Shown: in pieces, positions 1 to 7,303 of the stretch
Numbering within the stretch: the first letter of the stretch is position 1
How the letters are laid out: every line of letters begins with the position of its first letter
Source: Leptospira perolatii
Lineage (GTDB): Bacteria; Spirochaetota; Leptospiria; Leptospirales; Leptospiraceae
Assembly (NCBI RefSeq): GCF_002811875.1
Contig: NZ_NPDZ01000023.1
Span: 1 to 17,278 of the forward strand
DNA length: 17,278 bases
Reading direction: 5' to 3'
Notes under the pieces: model-generated
Told to the model about the DNA's origin: nothing
Database searches by the model: none
The model's input: only the letters and a program-made list of their open reading frames with translations
Program-made: the position numbers and the translations under genes

Positions 1-1026
1 GAAGAAGTTTCTTCTCTGGCAGATGTCCAATTGAAAGTTAGATGTGAAGTTTGCCGAATTGATTTTCATTCGGATAAAAAGGATACAGTGGAAATCACCT
101 TTAGGCTTCACCCTTCCGTGGCGAAACTAAAAAGAATTCTATATTGCTCGGCGGAAGCAGGCAAACGGCAAAACGCTTTAGCACGCTTTTATCTCAATCC
201 AGGAAGGAACGAAATCCCAGTGACGACTCTTCCGCCCGGAGCATTGCTCCTTTGCAGAGGGAAGGAGCAACCACTGCAATATACTGCCCAGATAAACACT
301 CATCAAAGTGAAAAGGGAGATTTACCGGAGTATTCGCAAACACTAGTTGTTGATTTGGAAGACAAAGAAGAATGTCCGGCAACATTAGAAATTCCTCATG
401 GAGAGGACGAGGCGTTGCACCCTTCCATGCTATTTGGATTTCAGGAATTTAGGGATTTATTCCACGAGGAGTATCTTTCGAGCGATTTGCGCATGGACCT
501 GGGCAATCAAGTTTTAGTTTTTACCGACTTAGTAGGATCTACTAAAATGTACGATCAGTCAGGTGATGCAGCCGCATTCAAAGAAGTAAAAAAGCATTTT
601 GAATTACTGTATTCCTTAGTAAAGGAAAATGACGGCGCTATTATAAAGACGATGGGCGATGGATCGCTCATTTGTTTTCCGACCACTCAGTGCGCTTGGA
701 ATTTTTCTAAGAAATTGTTAAACGACTTCGAAGATCAAAATTCGCAAATAAAGATAAAACTAGGTGCTCATCAAGGGCCTTGTTTAGCGGTCACTCTAAC
801 CAGCGGAGTAGATTTTTTCGGAAGGACAGTAAATCGGGCTGCAAAACTATTATTAGGTGCTGGTCCAAATGAACTTGTATGTTCTCAAGAATTTTTACAA
901 TCGCTTGGAAATGTGGACACGGAGAAGACCGGCTGGAAGCGAGTTCGGATCGAATCCAATTCACTGATAGAACCTATCTCCGCATGGAAATGGAAGCAAA
1001 ATGTTTCGAATTCATTGGCCGTCTAA
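1..1026 (+). CDS. Adenylate/guanylate cyclase (class III) domain protein, 5' end missing
   Basis: The frame is open from base 1, so the gene begins upstream of the window; the TTG at 31 is probably only an internal codon. The N-terminal part (about residues 1-160) is poorly conserved and resembles the regions placed before cyclase domains in Leptospira. The catalytic domain starts near base 505 with VLVFTDLVGSTKMYD, whose first metal-binding Asp is at base 526. IIKTMGDGS follows, with the substrate-contact Lys at 646 and the second metal Asp at 658. FFGRTVNRAAKL carries the conserved Asn at 832. Class III cyclases make cAMP or cGMP from ATP or GTP. At the position of the transition-state Arg (normally N-x-A-A-R) this protein has Lys, base 844, so activity may be altered. 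No membrane segment is visible in the part shown. The family assignment is firm; substrate and activity are inferred. Confidence 0.88.
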   Translation, partial: EEVSSLADVQLKVRCEVCRIDFHSDKKDTVEITFRLHPSVAKLKRILYCSAEAGKRQNALARFYLNPGRNEIPVTTLPPGALLLCRGKEQPLQYTAQINTHQSEKGDLPEYSQTLVVDLEDKEECPATLEIPHGEDEALHPSMLFGFQEFRDLFHEEYLSSDLRMDLGNQVLVFTDLVGSTKMYDQSGDAAAFKEVKKHFELLYSLVKENDGAIIKTMGDGSLICFPTTQCAWNFSKKLLNDFEDQNSQIKIKLGAHQGPCLAVTLTSGVDFFGRTVNRAAKLLLGAGPNELVCSQEFLQSLGNVDTEKTGWKRVRIESNSLIEPISAWKWKQNVSNSLAV

Positions 1027-1081
1027 GCACTATTCGAAGTCTTCAACGAAGGTTCTAACTTTGGCGATTGAAGCAGTCACT

Positions 1082-1468
1082 CTAGTAGAGCTTCAGCTTA
1101 ATATTTTTACTCATTAACTTAAAATGCTTATCCAGAGTGAAGAGAATCGCTCCATTCTGAATCACATTCTGTGTAATTATCAAATCCGGAATTCCGACTT
1201 TATGAATTCCATTTCTAAGATTTAAAGTTTGATACTCAATGATTTGCTCCCAATCAATTTTTAGTGGGAAGCGTTCAATGGCCTGCAAGGAAGTAATTAT
1301 CTTCGACTGTTTTCGTATCTTCAAAGCAGGAAATAATTCCGAAAGGATAAGATCATTGGTGTAAATATTTTCTCTATCGATCAGCTCATCGACTTCTCTT
1401 GAAATTGATGAGTTAATATTTCTAAAATAATCAATCCAAATTGATGAGTCTAAAAGGACGCGACTCAT
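1082..1468 (-). CDS. vapC: VapC-type PIN-domain ribonuclease toxin
   Basis: A 128-residue PIN-domain protein, the usual length for VapC. The acidic metal-binding residues are all in place: D7 in LLDSSIWIDYF, E44 in LILSELFP, D95 in GIPDLIIT and D113 in LFTLDKHF. VapC toxins are Mg2+-dependent endoribonucleases that cut tRNA or rRNA to stop translation and are held inactive by VapB. Its ATG overlaps the stop codon of the upstream antitoxin gene by 4 bases (ATGA), the normal arrangement that couples translation of toxin to antitoxin. The active site appears intact, so this looks like a working toxin. The RNA target cannot be read from the sequence. Confidence 0.9.
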   Translation of the reverse strand: MSRVLLDSSIWIDYFRNINSSISREVDELIDRENIYTNDLILSELFPALKIRKQSKIITSLQAIERFPLKIDWEQIIEYQTLNLRNGIHKVGIPDLIITQNVIQNGAILFTLDKHFKLMSKNIKLKLY

Positions 1469-1656
1469 CGCTTCCGCAAGGTATCTATGCTAATTTCAAG
1501 ATTAATCGATCCTTTATACTTTTTAAGAACTTTTAACTTTTCTCTTCTTATTAAGGAAGCAAGTCCTTCTTTAATAACGTCGGTCTTAGTTTTCAAATGG
1601 GTCAACCTCATTGCTTCCAAAAATAGCTCTTCAGGAATATCTACAGTCGTTCTCAT
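1465..1656 (-). CDS. vapB: VapB-type antitoxin
   Basis: A small protein of 63 residues from the ATG at 1656; an alternative ATG three codons upstream at 1665 is possible. The N-terminus RTTVDIPEELFLEAMRLT is the ribbon-helix-helix DNA-binding segment typical of VapB antitoxins with the short (M)RTTVDI strand. The C-terminal half is basic and should wrap the VapC active site. It is followed directly by vapC with a 4-base overlap. No Shine-Dalgarno sequence precedes either ATG, and a promoter-like pair sits so close that the mRNA may be leaderless from 1656. As in other vapBC loci, the VapB-VapC complex probably represses its own promoter. Confidence 0.85.
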   Translation of the reverse strand: MRTTVDIPEELFLEAMRLTHLKTKTDVIKEGLASLIRREKLKVLKKYKGSINLEISIDTLRKR

Positions 1657-1658
1657 AA

Positions 1659-1693
1659 TATGCATAAAATAGGAGATTTATATGCATTGTCAA
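1659..1693 (-). promoter_or_regulatory. vapBC promoter with dyad operator candidate
   Basis: On the minus strand a perfect -35 box TTGACA (1693-1688) is followed after 16 bases by TATTTT (1671-1666). Transcription would begin near 1659, only a few bases before the ATG at 1656. Inverted arms ATGCATA (1660-1666) and TATGCAT (1681-1687) with a 14-base spacer straddle the -10 region, a sensible place for VapB autorepression. This is pattern reading only; no experimental support is available. Confidence 0.5.
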
Positions 1694-1700
1694 ATTATAA

Positions 1701-2999
1701 TCAATCTAACACGATCGTAATATCCACTCTACGGTTCTTTGCCCTGGACTCTTCACTCGAATTATCTGTAATAGGTTTGGACTTTCCGTATCCTTTGTAG
1801 GACATCCTCTTTTCCTCGATATCGTGCTGATCTCTAAGTTCTTGCAAGACAGATAGAGCTCTCTCTTGGGATAACTTTTGATTGTATTCCTGGCTTCCGC
1901 GGTCATCTGTGTGTCCGCTGATTCGAATTTCTTTTTCGGGATATTTTTTTAGAACCTTAGCAATCTTATCCAGAATCACTTTTGCCGGTGCTTTCAACTC
2001 CGAACGATCTGTGTCAAAGAGCAAACTGTCGAGAGATAGAGTTACTCCTTCCTCACTCTTTCTAACTTCTACCGGAGATTTTTTTGTAGGAGCTCCTTCC
2101 CAGTCTGGCCAATCCAAACCGTTGCCGTTTTTAGGAGCATTTTCCGAACGCGCAGGATCTTTAGCGTCAAGTAAAGACCGAACTTCTTCTGCAATTCTGT
2201 CCTTATCTGGATCCGTTAAACTTCTCTGTTTGTTGTACACCCCATTTATGTTGAACGCCATTTCCTGAGCGACTCCATTCGAATAAACGAAAGTATAAAC
2301 CAGTTGCACGTGTTTATACTGCGGAATCCCAGCCTCGCTATCGAAGAAAATTTTTCCTTTTGCAAAACCGAAAATCTTTTCAGGCACATTGATCGAACTA
2401 CTTGGCGATTTATAGGCAAGATTATATGAATATTCTATAATAGATCCCTGCCCCTTTAACTTGCCGAATTCCCAATTTCCAATTCCATTATATACATATT
2501 TTGCGCGGACTGGAATTTCTATCCTTGTGTTGGTAAATTGAAAACTCTCACCAGCAAACTGTTCCCAAGTTTCGCCTACTACAACCGGTTTCAAAGCGAA
2601 TGTAGGAAGAGATCTAAGATTCGGCATTGCATATTCTGCAGGTACGTAATACTGACCTAAATCGGAAATTCTAAACTTTGAATAATAGGTTTTGTCTTTA
2701 AAAAAAGCAGGATCGACAGCCGGAAACTTCGTATATGTATCGAATATTCCGGAGAACTCGCAGATATTTTCCGCGCATTGATTCACTCTTAGTAAAATTC
2801 GATTCTTGTCTTCCCTTTTGACGACCTTAAGTCCTTGTCTCGCCTCGACTTTATGGTACTCGTTCAACTCCAAATCGTCCCCGGCTTTTAGCTTCCATCT
2901 GAACAATACTGGCTCCTCAGTTTGCGAAGAAAGAAACATGGGAGAACATAAGAATAGAATCGCTATAAGAACAAAGCGATGATTGAAGAGGACCGTCAT
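1701..2999 (-). CDS. OmpA-family outer-membrane/periplasmic protein
   Basis: 432 residues from the ATG at 2999, chosen because it starts directly before a signal peptide (basic NHRF, hydrophobic VLIAILFLCSPMFLSS); a GTG at 3017 would add six residues. Residues about 30-270 are a beta-rich region of unknown function. A low-complexity Pro/Asp/Asn linker follows (about 275-315), then an OmpA-like peptidoglycan-binding domain (about 319-432) with LLFDTDRSEL, the signature ISGHTDDRGSQEYNQKLS and the terminal AKNRRVDI. The conserved Asp and Arg that contact diaminopimelate are present. The protein should tether the envelope to the peptidoglycan. It is divergent from the AraC-type regulator at 3153, which may or may not control it. 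There is no lipobox with a small residue before the Cys, so it is probably not a lipoprotein. Confidence 0.85.
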   Translation of the reverse strand: MTVLFNHRFVLIAILFLCSPMFLSSQTEEPVLFRWKLKAGDDLELNEYHKVEARQGLKVVKREDKNRILLRVNQCAENICEFSGIFDTYTKFPAVDPAFFKDKTYYSKFRISDLGQYYVPAEYAMPNLRSLPTFALKPVVVGETWEQFAGESFQFTNTRIEIPVRAKYVYNGIGNWEFGKLKGQGSIIEYSYNLAYKSPSSSINVPEKIFGFAKGKIFFDSEAGIPQYKHVQLVYTFVYSNGVAQEMAFNINGVYNKQRSLTDPDKDRIAEEVRSLLDAKDPARSENAPKNGNGLDWPDWEGAPTKKSPVEVRKSEEGVTLSLDSLLFDTDRSELKAPAKVILDKIAKVLKKYPEKEIRISGHTDDRGSQEYNQKLSQERALSVLQELRDQHDIEEKRMSYKGYGKSKPITDNSSEESRAKNRRVDITIVLD

Positions 3000-3017
3000 A
3001 TCTATAGTTTCGATCAC

Positions 3018-3152
3018 TTTCTGAAATAAATTAGGACTCTTTCTGATAAAATTTGTCCCGGAATTTCTTGGGAAACGAATGAGCCTAAAGATGGAACTTT
3101 TCTAAAGTAAATCGTACAAAATCCAAGTCGACTCTAAAGAACTTGACACGGT
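3018..3152. other. Divergent intergenic region
   Basis: 135 bases separate the OmpA-type gene (leftward) from the AraC-type regulator (rightward), so promoters for both should lie here. I could not pick out a convincing -35/-10 pair for either. A TTGACA occurs at 3143-3148 on the plus strand but lies too close to the regulator start to serve as its -35. Confidence 0.4.
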
Positions 3153-4262
3153 TTGAATTACGAACACTCTCCATTTCTCGTGGCCTCGCTCTTACAAGAA
3201 ACAGTTTTCTTCGGAGCTGTATTCTGCCTGCTTTTAGGAACAGCCGCACTCATTCGACCGAATCGTAGGATATCCAACAAATTAATGTTTCTACTATCAG
3301 TCGCTGTTTCTGTATTATTTTTTTACGTTTATTTTTTGCTTCGCGATATTTATTTCGAACCCCCGTTCTTTAACCACTTGCATATACCCTTTGCCTGGTT
3401 GCTCGGTCCCGGGATGTACAGTCTTTTCTCTGCAACTGTGAAGGATCAGTACGAATTCAAATCAGATAGATGGTTTTATTTTCCGGGGGCTCTATTGTTT
3501 TTTGCTCTACCACTTGGATCTTTGGTAGCGCCTCAGTATTTTAGACTAAGACCAGTGGATTACTTTGTAGAAGGAAGTACTACTCCCTTAGATTTGCTCT
3601 TGCTTTGCGCATTTTTATGCAACTTAGGTTACTACCTCAAAGTATTTTGGGATACTCGGGCGATGTACCGTTTCGAGAATCTAAAAGAGGAACCAGGAGC
3701 TCGGGTCTTACTGTTCATTATTTTAGGAAGTAGCAGTGTCACACTAGTTCTTGTATTTTCTTATCTACTTAGAGATTTGCATCTTTTGTTTGGAGCAACC
3801 GTTGGGACTACTTTTTACGCGGTTGCATCATATTTGGCCCACCAACATACACCAAGATTGCTCCAGGAGATAGGCCCCGCAGTGCGGGACGCTTACCGCA
3901 ATACTAGATTAGAAGGAATCGATTTAGATGCGTTGGATTATCAAGTAAATGAACTAATGTTCACAGAAAAGCTATTTTTGGAAGAAGAGCTAACTCTTTC
4001 TGCCATGGCGGATAAATTGGACATCAAACCTTATCAGCTTTCCGAATTCTTAAATCAGCACCGAAAAACAAACTTCTCTCGCTTCATAAATAATTTTCGT
4101 GTGGATGAAGCCGTAAGCATTCTAGAAAAAGAAAACGGCGCTAGCATACTTTCGGTAGCGTATAGATCCGGTTTCAATTCCAAGGCTACATTTAACCTGG
4201 CATTCAAAAGTGCAAAAGGTGTTTCTCCTAGAGAATACTTACGAAGAGTAAAATCGATTTAG
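3153..4262 (+). CDS. Membrane-anchored AraC-family transcriptional regulator
   Basis: 369 residues from a TTG at 3153. A stop codon lies just upstream at 3144 and the first ATG is about 43 codons in; a GTG at 3180 is the other candidate, and neither has a clear ribosome binding site. The N-terminal 230 residues hold about seven hydrophobic segments (near 12-33, 40-61, 75-95, 108-128, 143-165, 183-207 and 210-230). The C-terminal 110 residues form an AraC double helix-turn-helix domain: TLSAMADKLDIKPYQLSEFL is the first helix-turn-helix, and ILSVAYRSGFNSKATFNLAF followed by KGVSPREYLR is the second with its family signature. Proteins of this layout sense something at or in the inner membrane and bind DNA from there; the signal is unknown. 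Candidate targets are the divergent OmpA-type gene and the hydrolase downstream. Confidence 0.85.
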   Translation: MNYEHSPFLVASLLQETVFFGAVFCLLLGTAALIRPNRRISNKLMFLLSVAVSVLFFYVYFLLRDIYFEPPFFNHLHIPFAWLLGPGMYSLFSATVKDQYEFKSDRWFYFPGALLFFALPLGSLVAPQYFRLRPVDYFVEGSTTPLDLLLLCAFLCNLGYYLKVFWDTRAMYRFENLKEEPGARVLLFIILGSSSVTLVLVFSYLLRDLHLLFGATVGTTFYAVASYLAHQHTPRLLQEIGPAVRDAYRNTRLEGIDLDALDYQVNELMFTEKLFLEEELTLSAMADKLDIKPYQLSEFLNQHRKTNFSRFINNFRVDEAVSILEKENGASILSVAYRSGFNSKATFNLAFKSAKGVSPREYLRRVKSI

Positions 4263-4266
4263 AAAA

Positions 4267-4297
4267 GTCTTACTTTATGAATTAAGACATTATTTTT
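4267..4297 (+). terminator. Weak hairpin terminator after the AraC-type gene
   Basis: GTCTTA (4267-4272) pairs with TAAGAC (4283-4288) across a 10-base loop, followed by ATTATTTTT. The stem is short and AT-rich, so efficiency is uncertain. Confidence 0.35.
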
Positions 4298-4401
4298 GTC
4301 TAAGATCCGAATCCAGGACGAAATAGAAATCACACCTCACTATACTCAATCTCCTCTAAGCGAACAAAGGTACATGCCTAAATGCTTAAGGAGAAAAAGA
4401 A

Positions 4402-6144
4402 ATGAGAATTGGATATAAAACGTTTGTTATGCGACTTTGCATAACAGCATTAACATTTGCAGGATTGTTAATATCTTGCAAAGGCGAATCAAATCAAAAT
4501 GCGGAAACGGCAGCGCTTCTCGCATCTCTGAACCCAGGCGCGCTGCAAGGTCAAAATGGCTCCGCAAGTCAGTCTTTAAACCAGAGTATTACGGCGGAAC
4601 AAATACGAGAAGCGTTTGCTCAAGAAAGCGACGGTAGTTTTACCTTTGACGATTCACTAAAGATATCGTCAGCAGATGGTACTAAGCTAGCAGCGAACAT
4701 CTTTCAGCCAAAGAATCCTGTTTCTGGAAAAAAATACCCGACAGTCATCTTTGTGAATAGTTGGGCACTAAACGAATACGAATACTTAGTTCCTGCAGCA
4801 AAACTCGCGAAGAAAGGATATGTCGTATTGAGCTACAGTACCAGAGGATTCGGATTTTCCGATGGCTTGATTAACACAGCAGGGCCCAAAGACCGAGAAG
4901 ACCTGAATGCAGTAGTGAATTGGCTAGAAGCAAATCCTTTAGTTGATACAGCTAACATAGGTATTGCGGGAATTTCTTACGGAGCTGGAATTTCACTTAT
5001 CGGAGTAAGCGTAGACCCTCGAATTAAGACTGCAGTCGCGATGAGCGGTTGGGGAAGTCTAAAAAGATCTCTGTATGGTAATGATACACCTAGACTTGTT
5101 TGGGGACTCATACTAATAGGAGCCGGCTATTTTACTGGCCATATGGATCCTACGATCGTTCAGAATTTTCAGAAATTGTTGGGCCACCAGGATGTAGAAG
5201 CTGTCACCACCTGGGCCGCAGAGAGATCAGCAGAATCGTTTGTAGATCAGTTAAACTCTTCCGAAAAATCGGTTTATATCTCGAATAATTTTGAAGATTT
5301 CCTATTTAACCCAAACGGAGTTCTGGATTATTATTCGCAAATTACTGTTCCGAAAAAATTAGATATGAACGAGGGGGTGCATGCTTCCGCGGAAATGCCG
5401 GGAATATTAGGACTTTCTAATTTAATTTGGAATAATGCGTACGATTGGTTCGACTACTGGTTGAAAGGTATTGATAACGGAATCATGTCTAAACCGAAAG
5501 TAAGCTTCCAGAAACGATTCAACGGCGACAGAGTTTCGTTTCCTTCGTGGCCTTCACCTTCCGTAAGCAATAAAACCTACTATCTGGAACCAAGAGGCTG
5601 GTTTTCCAACGGACGACTTTCCGCTACTCCGAATACGACAAACAGTAGCACAGGAATACTTTCCGGAGCAGACACTCTGGCCACTACAGGATTTCCTATC
5701 CTGTCAGATCTTTTGTCTGCGCACGTAGAAATTCCAGTTACTGCGTCTCTGCCTCTCGTGAGCAGAATCAACGGAATTGTTTACGAGTCGGGAAAGCTCT
5801 CCGCTTCACTCAAGATTCGAGGAAAGATTTTTTGGAATGGCAGGGTTTCCTCTTCATTAGGAAAAGCGAATGTAAACGTTTACTTTTATGAAATGGATGA
5901 TTGGGGAATCGGCAAACTGATTACTCATGGAACGGGTACAATTTTCAATGCAAGCGCTAATCAAGTAAGAGATCTTTCGATCGACTTGAATGCAGTTGCT
6001 TATGATGTTCCAGCAGGAAAGAAAATCGCTATCGCTTTAGATACCTTCGATGCTCAGTATTCAGTACCGACTTTGTTAGTCTATGGCTTAGACGTGAAAC
6101 ACAGCGCTACTCAGCAATCAACTCTTGTGATCCAAGCAGAGTAA
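4402..6144 (+). CDS. CocE/X-Pro dipeptidyl-peptidase-like alpha/beta-hydrolase lipoprotein
   Basis: 580 residues, started at the ATG at 4402 behind a good ribosome binding site (AAGGAGA). A lipoprotein signal peptide ends in LLISC with Cys26 as the lipidated residue, followed by a flexible Asn/Gln/Ser-rich stretch to about residue 60. The catalytic alpha/beta-hydrolase core (about 85-360) has the nucleophile motif GISYG (S192), a likely acid D299 in NNFEDFLF and H327 in NEGVHAS. The C-terminal part (about 365-580) is beta-rich like the jelly-roll domain of the X-Pro dipeptidyl-peptidase/CocE group. Known members hydrolyse Xaa-Pro peptides, acyl esters or related substrates; the substrate here is not predictable. 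It should sit on the outer face of the inner membrane or on the outer membrane. It is transcribed alone, with a strong terminator right behind it. Confidence 0.85.
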   Translation: MRIGYKTFVMRLCITALTFAGLLISCKGESNQNAETAALLASLNPGALQGQNGSASQSLNQSITAEQIREAFAQESDGSFTFDDSLKISSADGTKLAANIFQPKNPVSGKKYPTVIFVNSWALNEYEYLVPAAKLAKKGYVVLSYSTRGFGFSDGLINTAGPKDREDLNAVVNWLEANPLVDTANIGIAGISYGAGISLIGVSVDPRIKTAVAMSGWGSLKRSLYGNDTPRLVWGLILIGAGYFTGHMDPTIVQNFQKLLGHQDVEAVTTWAAERSAESFVDQLNSSEKSVYISNNFEDFLFNPNGVLDYYSQITVPKKLDMNEGVHASAEMPGILGLSNLIWNNAYDWFDYWLKGIDNGIMSKPKVSFQKRFNGDRVSFPSWPSPSVSNKTYYLEPRGWFSNGRLSATPNTTNSSTGILSGADTLATTGFPILSDLLSAHVEIPVTASLPLVSRINGIVYESGKLSASLKIRGKIFWNGRVSSSLGKANVNVYFYEMDDWGIGKLITHGTGTIFNASANQVRDLSIDLNAVAYDVPAGKKIAIALDTFDAQYSVPTLLVYGLDVKHSATQQSTLVIQAE

Positions 6145-6152
6145 GCAAAAAA

Positions 6153-6187
6153 GAAAAAGGCACAGGATGTTATCTTGTGTCTTTTTC
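6153..6187. terminator. Bidirectional hairpin terminator
   Basis: Bases 6153-6167 pair with 6173-6187 over 15 positions, with two G-U wobbles and a 5-base loop. The arms end in an A run on one side and a T run on the other, so the hairpin can stop transcription of both the hydrolase gene (plus) and the membrane-protein gene (minus), which converge here. Confidence 0.8.
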
Positions 6188-6234
6188 ACTTATTCCAAAG
6201 CAGCAACCTTTGCTTTGCATAGTGTAAAACCTAG

Positions 6235-6780
6235 TCAGAATAAGTCGTGACCGGCAATTTCTCGAATCCATTCCAAAACGAATTCGTGTAACAATAAAAG
6301 TAGCAGAAAAGATCCAACATATACGATCGAGCGGACCCATATTTCGGTATCCTCTAGATTTTTGCGAATGTATTGGATTACAATATAAACCGACGAAAAG
6401 CAACTCCCGATAGGACCGAGATTATTAAGCGTAAAAGGATAGGCCTGTTTATCGCTCATTTCGCGATAGTAAAAACTAGATGCATAGAATAACTCAAACC
6501 AGGTCAAGAATATGATCATCGAAAGCAGAGAAAATAAAATTCCTAACTCTTTGTCTTCCTCGTCCCACTTGACCCTAAAGACAAACAAAGAAAAAACAGC
6601 GATATCGATCGAAATTGCACCTATATTAACTGACTCTATTACAGAATTCTTATAATATTCTTCGTAAGGGAAAAAATCCTTCCAAAATAATCCATAATAT
6701 TGCCCGGCATAGTAATTTAGAAATGTAAACACTCCGAGGCCCGCAAATATAACTGAATATGAAATATCTATAATTCGCAT
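6235..6780 (-). CDS. Five-TM membrane protein of unknown function
   Basis: I do not recognise a family. The likely start is the ATG at 6780 (181 residues), with GGAAAG about 10 bases upstream; a TTG at 6849 would extend it by 23 residues and overlap cutA by 8 bases. About five hydrophobic segments are visible (near 6-22, 51-70, 79-100, 121-138 and 149-170), with charged loops such as VKWDEEDKELG (70-80). Aromatic residues are plentiful in the first loop (YYGLFWKDFFPYEEYY, 28-43). It follows cutA in the same direction with a gap of about 60 bases, so cotranscription is likely. No functional motif is evident. Confidence 0.65.
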   Translation of the reverse strand: MRIIDISYSVIFAGLGVFTFLNYYAGQYYGLFWKDFFPYEEYYKNSVIESVNIGAISIDIAVFSLFVFRVKWDEEDKELGILFSLLSMIIFLTWFELFYASSFYYREMSDKQAYPFTLNNLGPIGSCFSSVYIVIQYIRKNLEDTEIWVRSIVYVGSFLLLLLLHEFVLEWIREIAGHDLF

Positions 6781-6841
6781 TAGTGATAACTTTCCGTAAT
6801 CGGAAGCTTTTAGAAAAAAAATGAATGCATATCGAAGTTCT

Positions 6842-7165
6842 CTATGCAATAGGAAGTGTTTCTTGCTGGATCCATTTCAAATAGTCCTGGTTCGCTTCGG
6901 AGATTTGCCAACTGACCGCACAAGGAATTGTGTAACTATGCAACTCTTTGACACGGGAGATTATATTTTCCGCCAGGTCCTCTCTCGTTTTTAGAAGTAG
7001 TACGGCTTCGTCGTCTTTCTCCAAATTGCCTTGCCAATGGTAGATCGATTTAATTTTAGGAAGGATATTGGCGCAAGCGGCCAATCGTTCTTTTACTAAC
7101 GCTTCTCCGATTCTTAGAGCTTCTTCCTCATTCTTAGTAGTAATATAAATCGTTCTGAATTGCAT
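6842..7165 (-). CDS. cutA: CutA-family divalent-cation tolerance protein
   Basis: 107 residues from the ATG at 7165, which puts QFRTIYITT directly at the first beta strand as in other CutA proteins; a TTG at 7201 would add 12 residues that do not look like the family. Recognisable family segments are LVKERLAACANILPKIKSIYHWQGNLE (in the region 22-49), EAVLLLKT (about 54-61) and the C-terminal DYLKWI. CutA proteins are small cytosolic trimers with a ferredoxin-like fold, linked to copper and other metal tolerance in E. coli; the molecular role is still unclear. The usual H-P-Y-E-x-P-E block near the end reads HSYTIPCAV here, so two conserved acidic residues are replaced. The gene is divergent from the patatin-like gene. 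Confidence 0.85.
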   Translation of the reverse strand: MQFRTIYITTKNEEEALRIGEALVKERLAACANILPKIKSIYHWQGNLEKDDEAVLLLKTREDLAENIISRVKELHSYTIPCAVSWQISEANQDYLKWIQQETLPIA

Positions 7166-7235
7166 GCCTGGGAATGGTAAGCACGTTGCTGGTTCATGCA
7201 AGTTTTTTTACCGTTGATAAACGAAACAAAGTCTT

Positions 7236-7265
7236 CGTTTCAGTCGTTTTCATAAGACTGAAATG
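7236..7265. promoter_or_regulatory. Inverted repeat within the patatin-gene promoter region
   Basis: TTTCAGTC (7238-7245) and GACTGAAA (7256-7263) form a perfect 8-base inverted repeat with a 10-base spacer, extendable to 10 with one G-U pair. It overlaps a promoter-like pair for the rightward gene: TTCATA (7249-7254), a 17-base spacer and CATAAT (7272-7277). This location suits an operator, but an RNA hairpin is equally possible. Confidence 0.4.
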
Positions 7266-7303
7266 GCTGGACATAATCATAGCAGGAGCCTATTTAATTC
7301 GGA

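Noticed and set aside
3143..3148. TTGACA as the -35 box of the AraC-type gene
   Set aside because: The -10 would fall inside the coding region, and no TATAAT-like box is present there.
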